NCBI GenBank assembly: GCA_008360955.1 | Contig: LUCM01006475.1 | Coordinates: 101,718 to 165,717, forward strand | DNA length: 64,000 bases | Source of the DNA: Fasciolopsis buskii | Taxonomy: Eukaryota > Platyhelminthes > Trematoda > Plagiorchiida > Fasciolidae | Direction of reading: 5' to 3' | Shown here: piece after piece, positions 44,813-54,139 of the stretch | Position numbering within the stretch: the first letter of the stretch is position 1 | Layout: every line of letters starts with the position of its first letter | Notes under the pieces: model-generated | Database searches by the model: none | The model's input: only the letters and a program-made list of their open reading frames with translations | What the model was told of the DNA's origin: nothing | Made by a program: the position numbers and the translations under genes

Positions 44813-46277
44813 GTTCTTAAATTTACATGAAATAATTCGCCATGTGATATCATCGCTCAACTCACCATAAAGAAACCATGGAAGCACTGTACAGCTGTTT
44901 CATCCTCGTTAGGAATCATCAGCAGTGCATATCCACCGCGCCCGAACTGGGACGCGAACCCGAACAAGGACGAACGATTCTGAGTCGAACGCCTTAGCCA
45001 TTACGCTACCGGGCAGGCTCTCCACGGTTTGTTGAACTTCATCACATGAGCACGTTGCACCTATCCGTGACTGATTTGCACGGTTACTGTCCGTTAGCTC
45101 ACAGCGATCGACCCCTACTGATAGATGACTTCTCTGCAGGTAGCCTGGTTTCTTTACGGTGAGTTGGGCGATGATATCACATGGTGAATTATTTCATGAA
45201 AACATTCAATCTCCTACTACTAAAATGTACTAAGTTCTAATTCGTCAGATCTGAATGCTTTCCACCTTTTGAATTTTACCACAATGGACTTATGCTTCTT
45301 TCCACCTTCAGTCATATTTGCTGGATTGCTAGTATATGACATTCGAATTCATTCTTTTTGTGTTCGGGGAAAATGGGTTAAAACACAATGTTAGAAACTT
45401 TAACTGTTCATATGGGAAGTAGTGGGAGTAGTCCGGAGCATGAGTGGAGCATGAGTGGAAAGCCTCATTGAGTGAAACTGCTAGCATCAACCACACAAGC
45501 CGCAAAAACGCAACCTTACCACGCTCGATCAATCTTCACTCTCGCCGATGTTATCCGGTTGTCCCCAAGATCGTTCGGTATCGATGGCCACTGAGAAGCT
45601 GACCGAGTGCCCAGGGTGTCACTGGTCCAGTTACGAAACGGACCGAACTATCACTCCTTGATCGTTTGGGGCTAAAGATAAAGCAAGAATCACCTATGCT
45701 CTATCCAATCCAGGGCCAAGTCTGACTACTCGCAGCAAACTATCAGCTACTTACAAAGTTAATAAAGTTAAGTTAAGTTAATAAAATGGCACGTACTCTT
45801 GGTATTCGATTGAATCACAAACAAATCTTCGCTTGCAACGAGACCTAACAAGGATGAAACAGCTGTACAGTGCTTCCATGGTTTCTTTATGGTGAGTTGA
45901 GCGATGATATCACATGGCGAGTTATTTCATGTAAATATTCAATCTGCTACTACTAAAATGTATCAAGTAATCAAGCTGTGTAGGTCATATCCAAAGCCCG
46001 GTCGTACTTAGGCTACCTGCAGAGAAGTCATCTATCAGTAGGGGTCGATCGCTGTGAGCTAACGGACAGTAACCGTGCAAATCAGTCACGGATACGTGCA
46101 ACATCATGTGATGAATTTCAACAAACCGTGGAGAGCCTGCCCGGTAGCGTAATGGCTAAGGCGTTCGACTCAGAATCGTTCGTCCTTGTTCGGGTTCGCG
46201 TCCCAGTTCGGGCGCGGTCGATATGCACTGCTCATGATTCCTAACAAGGATGAAACAGCTGTACAGTTCTTAAATTT
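44813..46277. mobile_element. composite inverted-repeat SINE insertion bounded by 12-bp direct repeats
   Basis: The 12-mer GTTCTTAAATTT occurs at 44813-44824 and 46266-46277, as a target-site duplication would. Inside, in order: an antisense tRNA-headed SINE with its fold-back arm (44828-45200); about 640 bp shared with 21.8-22.5 kb; a sense-strand SINE 3' end (45846-45965); and a sense SINE with tRNA-like head (about 46008-46265). The segments 44890-45148 and 46008-46265 are inverted repeats of about 260 bp. The sense head, GCCTGCCCGGTAGCGTAATG with GGGTTCGCGTCCC, has good A-box and B-box positions but no closing acceptor stem. Confidence 0.65.
44828..45846 (+). repeat. 1.02-kb near-identical direct duplication, copy 2
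   Basis: Partner of 21453-22471. Its left edge coincides exactly with the fold-back SINE end, whereas copy 1 has an extra 17-bp direct repeat outside that edge. Its right edge runs directly into another SINE fragment. Confidence 0.9.
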
Positions 46278-46461
46278 GTTAGTTCGTGCACTATTACCAT
46301 CGGCTCTGCTGCTTTTCTTTGCCCCTTCTGGGCTTGAAAGAATAGGGCATTCTATTCTCACGGTCGAATAGCTAAAAACGCCAGGGGTTTGTGTTGCAAA
46401 TAACGCTTACTGAGTATATGACCCAAAAACGCTTTAATACATGTGGTAGATATTTCAACGT

Positions 46462-46535
46462 TTGTGAGCGCTGAGTTTGGCGCTTAGATCGCAAACGTTT
46501 TATCACCAGCCGAGGTGACAACATCAGTGCGTGGG
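46462..46535 (-). other. PLE 3'-terminal motif, hammerhead-like
   Basis: On the minus strand: ACTGATGTTGTCACCTCGGC, then TGGTGATAAAACGTTTGCG, then ATCTAAGCGCCAAACTCAGC. It translates as TDVVTSAGDKTFAI-stop, a conserved end of trematode-type PLE reading frames as I know them. It can also be read as a CTGATGA...GAAAC hammerhead-type core with a CACC/GGTG stem, here mutated in both core halves. Confidence 0.5.
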
Positions 46536-46539
46536 CAGT

Positions 46540-47150
46540 GATCTCTGTTCCGTTTTATTTGTAGTAATGCATACCCTGATTTGACCCTTACCCCAGGGTA
46601 AGTCCGCCTTGCAGGTTGCTGTGGCTTCGACCTTGAACTTCCAATGATGCTAATTTTAGGAACGTTACCAATTTTAGCATTGTTGCCAATCTTGGCAATG
46701 TTACTAATTTTATTACAATTGTGAAACGCTCCTTAACTGGAGATGATATTAGTTACTACGATCTTGAAATGGCTCAACTTCTCCCAAACTCCACAAGTGT
46801 GACACCATCCAATCCGTTTAAATTTTGCACTTTAGTAAACTGTAAATTTAGTCAAATCCAATATGCCTGTTGATAGAGTTTGTCGACGACGGCCAAGCTT
46901 CCAGAAGCTCTCGTGAATATCTTGTATTCACTTGGCCCATAAGGTAAACCGTGTCAAGATTGGTTGTCTATCCTTCCTGATCCTTGTGAACGGATATTAG
47001 TAAAAGAGGATCATGTCTTCTTGTGACAGGTTTGAGTTCATGCATTCGTGAGGTAAGTTTTCTTCCTGCTCGACGGATGTAGCATATGTCGCAGTCCTGA
47101 TGTTTGACTATGAGACGATTCATTTCGAACCCTAAAAACTCAAAACGCAC
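46540..47150 (-). mobile_element. Penelope-like element remnant (GIY-YIG and C-terminus)
   Basis: The minus-strand frame 47162-46968 reads FLGFEMNRLIVKHQDCDICY, then IRRAGRKLTSRMHELKPVTR. The CYI-x-RxGRKLxxRxHEH-like layout is that of the PLE GIY-YIG nuclease, with the Gly of YIG replaced by Arg. After a stop and frame change it continues with MGQVNTRYSRELLEAWP and STNSINRHIGFD, the usual C-terminal block (REFLEAW...NSINRHIDLD). The terminal motif at 46462-46535 follows in the same orientation. No RT segment is present. Confidence 0.7.
46643..46714 (+). repeat. four imperfect 18-bp tandem units
   Basis: The units AATGATGCTAATTTTAGG, AACGTTACCAATTTTAGC, ATTGTTGCCAATCTTGGC and AATGTTACTAATTTTATT are consecutive. 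The plus frame stays open through them to 46870 (repeated NVTNF-like hexapeptides), but it lies antisense to the PLE fragment. Confidence 0.6.
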
Positions 47151-47210
47151 TGATGATGTCACTGATGAAACGTTTTCATTCTAAACTCCACGCTCAGCGC
47201 TCACAAAACT
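47146..47210 (+). other. PLE terminal motif in opposite orientation
   Basis: Plus strand GCACTGATGATGTCACTGAT followed by GAAACG, then TCTAAACTCCACGCTCAGCG. It is homologous to the minus-strand motif at 46462-46535 but points the other way, so the PLE fragment between them is flanked by divergent copies. The middle CACC/GGTG stem is shortened here by a deletion. Confidence 0.5.
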
Positions 47211-48204
47211 TTTAAAATTCTCAACTTGAGCTGCAAACCACACCAGTATTCAGAATCGTTGAAAACACCTTGGATGGATTTTCAGACAGTGCTGCCTAAC
47301 AATAACCATTCTTGAATGGCTTTTCTCATTCACCAACTCGTCGTACATTTATGGTGTTCCCTTTTCGAGCCTGCGTTTTAGGAAAAGTCTTGATTATTGG
47401 ATTGTTCATCAACGTGCACATTGCGAACAATTACCGAGTGATCATAGAGTTCACCTTATTATCACTTTCGTCATATTATGCACGGATATATAACTTGATT
47501 AACCCCTGGTTTTCGGCACACGTTTCGCTTCTTTGAAATGAAAATTCGGCAACAACCGGCGGACAGATGGTGAGTATTTATTTCTCAACATATTACGAAG
47601 AATAGAGAGCATCAGCAAAATGTACTTGACCAGGTGACTTTTGTAAAAAATTCGCGGGTCTGTTCCATGTGCGACTACTATTTCGGTATGCATCTATTGT
47701 TGACGATAATGTAAACAATAATCAACTTGATTGCAAAGTTCTCATACTTTTGCGGAGTAGTCTGTCAATGAAATCTCCCATTGTAATCCCTGATCGGAAC
47801 CAATAGCTACTAAACTTTAATTTCAAGCAATTCAGTTCACCTTCAGTGCCTTGCATTGATAATATGTGGAAATGATCAAACTGCGAAAGGTCTTCATCCT
47901 CAAAGTGTTTCGATCCGAAGCACGTACTCAAACTAAACACTTGTATCAAAAGTCCTTTCCAACTGAGCCACTGGGACACGTCATCATGTGTTCGGAAATT
48001 CTAAGTACGGCTCAGTATTCACCCACCTGAATTACGCAAGCACATGGCTTGTATCACAGTGAACTTTTGACAGTTTGACCGCTAGGGCGGGTTTTCTTTG
48101 TGAATCGACAACTATGAAAACTTCCAAGCCAAACTTTCTAATCAACGTTATCCATGAATTCTAACTAGCTGATGTTGGTTAATCCATAAGACAATCCTAC
48201 CCTG
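47211..48204. other. no gene recognised
   Basis: Short frames only, no motif. Confidence 0.4.
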
Positions 48205-48470
48205 ATAGCCAAATTGACCAAAGTTCACCGTGGCGGGTGCAGCGTGTTTGCTTAGTCTGGGCCGGTAACTATTGCCCCTAAAGCACAGTGTCCAAGCCCC
48301 GTTCGACTTGGCCTCGTAACTTAGCTGGTAAAACAAATACGGTACAAATGCGTGGGTTGCTTCCGTGTGTCTTTGGGTTCGAATCCGGCAGAGGCTGTGT
48401 GCTTTCCACAGTTGGAGCAGTTCTACATTTGTTAGAATCTACCAAGGCAAGCCTCCTAATAATATGTCCT
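48205..48470 (+). repeat. tRNA-derived SINE-like repeat, family C
   Basis: Better preserved than its partner at 26.6 kb. The tRNA-like part GGCCTCGTAACTTAGCTGGT...GGGTTCGAATCCGGCAGAGG has canonical A and B boxes, and its ends (GCCTC/GAGGC) could pair. The length between boxes and the long body argue for a SINE rather than a tRNA gene. Confidence 0.7.
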
Positions 48471-50592
48471 TTCTGTACAGAAGATTACTTTTCCTCCGCT
48501 TTACTGACCAAATGGACTCGGCTTCTTTTTTTACCCAACCTGCACTTAGAAAAATTTCGATTCTATCGGAAAGGTACGGAATTGTTCGAGGGTCTAACTG
48601 AGGAACGGCAACTAATTGGAAAGCCAATAAAATCATATCTTAAACCTCATTCGTTTCATTCCTTTAGGTTAAAACCGATATAACTGCGTGGAGGAAAAAA
48701 GCAGTCTAATGAAAAACCTAAATTATGTGGGTTATGTCCAAGTAGTACCACTGACAGGAACAGCTCATTGACAAGATATCGCAAACTGGATGCTGACTGG
48801 TTACTTGAAAGATCTGGAATTCACTCCTTTGCTATTTATAGGTAAAAATTTGGGAGAAATGTCTAGAGATGGACTCCCAGCCGCAAGATATGAAATAAAA
48901 GCTGCATTCATATCTGTCATATATTTTGAGTAAAACAGAGAATTCCATACTTTGTGACGTCTCCGCTGGGCATTCATATACTTGTTTCTCTTTTAGGCAT
49001 TTATTCAGTTTTATCCAACGTGCACCACCCGAACTGACTGAGCCGGTGCACACTTCAAACAATTATGAACGTCATACACTCAGATCTCAGCGCTCCTGGT
49101 GCGATTCAGAAAAAGCAGCCAAGGTGAGCCAAACCATATAGTCGTGGAAGCAGAGAATCTCGCCAGTTGTTTATCCCAACGTTCCTCTCTGTTGATGTGC
49201 TCATTAGTGATTGGTCCTCAGAACTTTAAATTCCGTGATTCGTTTCATGTTTCTCATTCATTTCGTCATCTGATATTGCGATCGATTTAACACAAATTTA
49301 CACGTGTGCATGTCCACGGTTGGGTCTTGACGGTAGTCATGTTCTGCCGTACGTCCTATCATCCTGTGGTTAATCGCATTATTATATCCATCACCCACCT
49401 GTGCCCAAACACCTCATCTTCACATTCATCGCCGCTTGATAACACGCGGCCTGCCTTTCACACCAGAGCGCCATTCCAACCTGACATCGTCAGCTTCCTT
49501 TTCCATCCATCCAATCACATTCGCCCGTTACACTCAACACAAATGGCCATTGTGCACACTTTCCTCCTTTTCTTGCTACATAAGACATTAGTTTCCGGTT
49601 GAATTTGCAAACGGCGCTCCCACTTGCTCGTGGGTCATTCCCCAATAGACGGTTGATGGGTCACTAGCGATTGGGGACAACCTAAGGGTCTGCGCGTGGT
49701 CATAACTGTGAGCTCCTCAGTGGTAGTAGGGGCCATCTGTTAATGGGTAAACAAAGAAACCATCACACTCTTTGGGTAGACAAAACGAGTGGAAATACCG
49801 TCTGAAAACGCCGTTGGAGAGGAGAAATTGGCTCATAACTTTCTCACTTATCCAGCTGTACCGAGCTCTTATCACTGAACTTCGACGTAAGATAACAGAG
49901 GTGTTAGCCTTGGCTCCGTCAAACCAGTGACAATCGGAACCTGTTCAAGTTAAATATGTTCACCATGACCTCCAACGTTTGCGGTCACATAGTGTTATGA
50001 TCAGGAGTTCCAGGAAGAGCCAGTCGCTGGTAGGCCGGTGGGATCATATCGGTAATCGAGAGGCACTGGACGCAATACAGGTGAGAGTGCAGTTCACACT
50101 CGATTTCAGTTTCGTTTGAAAGAAATGAAACTGACGGTCAGATTAAAATAATTTTGAATCCTTCTTACATTCTCTTTTACTTCCTCTTTTGGTTAAACGA
50201 AAAAGTACATCAGCTTCTAACCAGCAGCATTGCGATTGAAGGGTGCGGTCAGGTGGGAATTTGGTTGGCGATGAGGCGATTAGGACTTGCAACCTTTAGC
50301 TTGAAAAGTCCTGAGTTTGACAGCCCGACTACGAGTTCCGCGATATCCCTGGCACGAAATTTAATTCAAATTCAAGAGTGATCATTCTCATGACATATTT
50401 CACAGAACGTTGCTACGCCCGAAATAGTGAGTACTGCTCGGGTTCAAAGTGGCCGTGAGACATTGAGCTAGTGAGGAACCCGCTTCTACTGGAAGTCAGT
50501 TAAACAACGTAAGTAGTTCGGGAGGCCATCAAAAACAAGCTGGAATTTTAAACACACTGCAATACTAAAACGAATGTGACAGTCCAGGCTTT
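48471..50592. other. no gene recognised
   Basis: Several overlapping short frames (48288-48683, 49306-49602) without motifs. A degenerate tRNA-like block near 50258-50330 (TTGGCGATGAGGCGATTAGG, CTGAGTTTGACAGCC) might be an old SINE. Confidence 0.4.
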
Positions 50593-50627
50593 AATACTAC
50601 CACCATTAATACTACTAAAACTACTAT

Positions 50628-50658
<31 letters not shown>

Positions 50659-50713
50659 GCTACTACTACTGCGACTAGTACTACGACGACTACTACTACT
50701 ACTACTTCTACCA
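50593..50713. repeat. (ACT)n trinucleotide microsatellite
   Basis: About 120 bases of ACT/CTA units, interrupted by GCT, GCG and ACG variants in the 3' half. The poly-Leu and poly-Ser frames over it are artefacts. A shorter ACT-rich patch occurs near 44278-44310. Confidence 0.95.
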
Positions 50714-52460
50714 CATTTTAATGATACTATTGATGACAATATTAATCCAATCTTTTACACTTACCAAAATTTTACTACTAACTCCTCAGCTTTTCACAAC
50801 CTTTTGCCGTTTTTCCGTTGGTGAATGCAATGCTTCGGAGAAAGTAATACTATTTAAATATTATGTTTTCGTTCAACTGATGGTAGGGCGGAATTTCCTT
50901 GGACGCTCGAGAAATGTTTCGCGGTGTTTACCCTTCGTTAGCTATTGCACCCGGAACTCTCCAGTTATATTTTTTTCCTCACATGTGACACTCGAGGGAA
51001 GCTTGCGTCAGGCAAGGTAAGCATTTCTATGGAACAGCAAAGAAGCATTTCCCATTCGGAGAAGATCGTAAGCCCTAGATGATGTATTCCGAAATCTGGG
51101 ATCAAATAATCTTTACGAGAAAAATAGACCCGGGCGAGTCTGAGGGGCAGAAATCAAAGATTAACAGTGGAAGGCGGAAATGCAAGGTTAGTTTAGCAAT
51201 GCATGAACCGGGGAACCAAACGGAAAATGAGGCATCTTCGAAAGGACACTGATGGCCTAATGGGAGGTTTTCATTGATAGCCACACTGACGGACAACTAT
51301 TCAACCTTTATGTTGAAGGAATGCTAACATATCGTTTGGTCTGATGGCGGAGTAGGGTCTGGGAAGTAGCATATGTAAGAACAGGAGAAATTCATAGGTG
51401 TGTAAGACAACAGGAGAATGTAAATAGCACGATGATGACCAGAATTCTAGGTAATGTTGCAAAACAATAGTGACCAAAAGATATTTAGAAAGACAAAAAG
51501 AGTATGTTTCGAGCAGGAAGTGGTTCGGCTTTTAACCAGAACAGAGGTTGAGCTTCTTTTGGGTCCTTTTTTAACTTGATTGCAGGAACCATAGAATTAC
51601 AAAATTCATCGACTCAGGACTTGAAGTCTATAGTGCATCAGCTCCAGTTAAAGATTTATCAACTCGTTGCTCGGCTGCTAACTCAACCAATACCATTAGA
51701 GTAGACAGAAAACTCAAAAAGATACGCTCGCAGATGTTCATTTTTTCATACGGATTGTGTGCACTGTGATTCGTCCTCAGTTATATTCCCGGGACGCTTT
51801 TTAAGTGTGAACAGAATGGGAACAGAATCAACTACTGCATAGGTAGTTGGGATAAGCAAGATCGCAAAATTGTCCTCCCACTCACGAAAAGGATTTATGA
51901 ACACGGAGGCCAGATGTGTTACTTATTGGAAGTTCATTTCAGCTTTACTGCCACTAATCTTGCACAAACGTGCTTTGGTTTTGGTTGCTACCTGTCAGTA
52001 CCGTATACTTGAAGGAGGTAATGATGCCGAGGAATAGTGGCAGATTGACTTTAAAATGAAAGGGTAGAATCTTTATGGATGGGGAGGCATTTCGAATGCA
52101 TGAACGCTAATGACTCTGACATTGAGTCATATCGCCCACTGTCTCTTTCAATCGCTTGGACGGGTCTCACGGATCTCAAGACAGTAGTCTAACTCGACCA
52201 AAGGAGTCAGTCCACTGACTGTTGTCTTCTATAAATATATATCTGCGAGAAAAGAAAAGAGAAAGCATTGATTTTCAGAGTTCACTGCACATGTTAGTTC
52301 TTCCTTTTTCCATATCCATACCATCGGTTATCCGGCTGGATCCATGATCCCTCTGCGAGTTTTCTGCTATGCGGTTGCTCAAAATATAGTAGAGTAATGA
52401 CTGAATAGACCCTGCCCTGACCCTTTAACGGAACGATTTGATCCAGAAGACAGTGGAACG
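50714..52460. other. no gene recognised
   Basis: No domain or repeat family recognised. Confidence 0.4.
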
Positions 52461-52466
52461 ATTTGA

Positions 52467-52700
52467 GTATCACATAACTGAGGGCCGGTGAGTGATGGTT
52501 CAATTCATATGCCCTTCGGCTGAGGCCACACATTCTGGGTGCCCAGTACACCCCATGCTTCACACGTCGCCCATGGTTGGTTTGGAATTACGGTTTTAAC
52601 CATCGCCCTTAAACTCAGTATGAAGGACTCGCCACCTCAGTGAAGAGCTCCAGGCATTCTCCTTCTTCCTCGTACATTTGTGAAAACACCTCTGCTACCT
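52467..52700 (+). repeat. interspersed repeat, family D
   Basis: Partner of 32885-33130 in the same orientation. Shared blocks include TCACATAACTGAGGGCCGG, GATGGTTCAATTCATATGCC, CTTCGGCT, GTACACC, TGGTTTGGAATTACGGTTTT, CCATCGCCCTT and GAAAACACCTC. Confidence 0.5.
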
Positions 52701-53850
52701 TCATAAATCATAACCGACAAAAAATTGTTTTTCGCTGACCATATTTTTAACTGGATATGCATTGTCTTTTTACTGGGCATCGTTTAGATGCAATAGTAGA
52801 AAAGTTACTGGACTGCAATCCTTTTTCTGTTTGCTTTTTCATTTAGCCAGTTTGAAGTTTGTCATCGAAATGAAACTCTGGAAGCAGGACAGTGTCCTAA
52901 CATAACAAAGGAGTAACATATGCCTTCCATACTAACACGGACCGTGAGATTGTTTTATCGTGTGGAATGCCTAAAATACCGCACATCTGCAGTTCTCTAA
53001 CAGTAAATAATAGTCATGAAAGCAACTCTGTTTTAGAGATCAGAATGGGATTCATTACAATTTTCGGCTTTCCCATCGTTTCGGATAACAGTTATCCGAA
53101 TTGGTCTTCTCAGTGCTTCTAAAATCGGTCGTCAGAATGGTTACCGGGGCCGAATGAAAGAGGCACAACTTCCACACTTCCACTATGCTGCGGTATTCAG
53201 TAGTAATCTTTTGCAAAAATATGAAATCTACTGAAACGTCCGGAGCAAGTGTGCGATCATGAAACGGATATTGACAGAGAGATTAAGTGATCTGTGTCAC
53301 CGGTGGCCGAGTGCAATTTCCGTACCGGATCACCCACTTGTAAAGAGAATTTTACCAGCGAATTCCCAGTACGCATCATTCTGTTCATCTCAGTTGCTGT
53401 TATTCGGAACGAATCAGGGGACCTGGTGGAAACTGCCACGACACTTCCAGATAACGAGAGTTCGGCAGCTAAAAGCTATACCAGTTCCCACAATATTTAG
53501 GGATTATGTCAAAAATATTCAAAAATGTCATTCAGTCGATTTATTGAGATCTCGTTCACACAGTACTGAAACTTGATCCGTCTTACACGGACAAATTTGT
53601 GCGTGCGTACTGTAAGATTTAATGATCGCTCTATCAGTATTGGTGTTGTCGCAAGATCTTACGAGAGAAACAGAAAGAGATAAGTTCTTACTGAACTCGA
53701 AAATTTTTTGATATGTAGCCGAATAATTTTGATATGATCCTGAAGTGGTGCAACAAATGGCACAATATTCAGCAAATTTGGAAATTATTGTTTTACGAAA
53801 TGCAGTTTGCTACTGACACGCAATCCTCGTCTGTTTGCACATTCCAAAAT
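52701..53850. other. no gene recognised; one exon-like open stretch
   Basis: The frame 53294-53500 (+) has balanced, protein-like composition (Cys pair, a hydrophobic FPVRIILFISVAVIRNES run, then polar residues). An overlapping frame is open at 53259-53576. No splice sites or family could be supported, so no gene is called. Confidence 0.3.
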
Positions 53851-53992
53851 CCACCTGCCGTGGTCAAGTGGTCAGCATAACAGCGTTTTAATCGGAAGAT
53901 CCCGGGCTCGAACCTTCCCACCTCTGGTCAACTTCCCCACTTGGCAGCATTCATTTGACCGTGACATCCCTGCTAAAGATGATGTATATTGT
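53851..53992 (+). repeat. tRNA-derived SINE-like repeat, family A
   Basis: CTGCCGTGGTCAAGTGGTCA, GGGCTCGAACCTTCCCACC, TCTGGTCAACTTCCCCACTT, GGCAGC, then CTAAAGATGATGTATATTG. This is the family A order, with the B box intact. Confidence 0.7.
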
Positions 53993-54008
53993 TTTGCTTC
54001 TTAGTACC

Positions 54009-54139
54009 ATGTTTCGCCTACGGATCGATGAACAAAATTACCCCGGAAACACAGGATCATACCTGAAAAGTAGCAATAACCGCGAAACCGGTCGCGTACT
54101 TTCGGGGGAATTTTGTTCATCCATCCGTATGCGAAACAT
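54009..54139. repeat. inverted repeat with about 40-bp arms
   Basis: Left arm 54009-54049 (ATGTTTCGCCTACGGATCGA...) pairs with right arm 54101-54139 (...TCCATCCGTATGCGAAACAT) with a few mismatches and a loop of about 50 bases. It is probably a fold-back or MITE-like element; it abuts the family A SINE. No target-site duplication was identified. Confidence 0.7.

Noticed and set aside
46142..46225. tRNA-like sequence with A box, anticodon-arm-like loop and B box
   Set aside because: The acceptor stem does not close, and the same head recurs in SINE copies at 21.6 and 44.9 kb. It is a SINE head, not a tRNA gene.
46643..46870. Plus-strand open stretch with repeated NVTNF-like hexapeptides ending in a Cys-containing tail
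   Set aside because: It lies antisense to a PLE C-terminal region, is preceded by a stop, and is largely generated by an 18-bp tandem repeat.
50548..50824. Poly-Ser and poly-Leu frames
   Set aside because: Direct translation of the ACT microsatellite on both strands.
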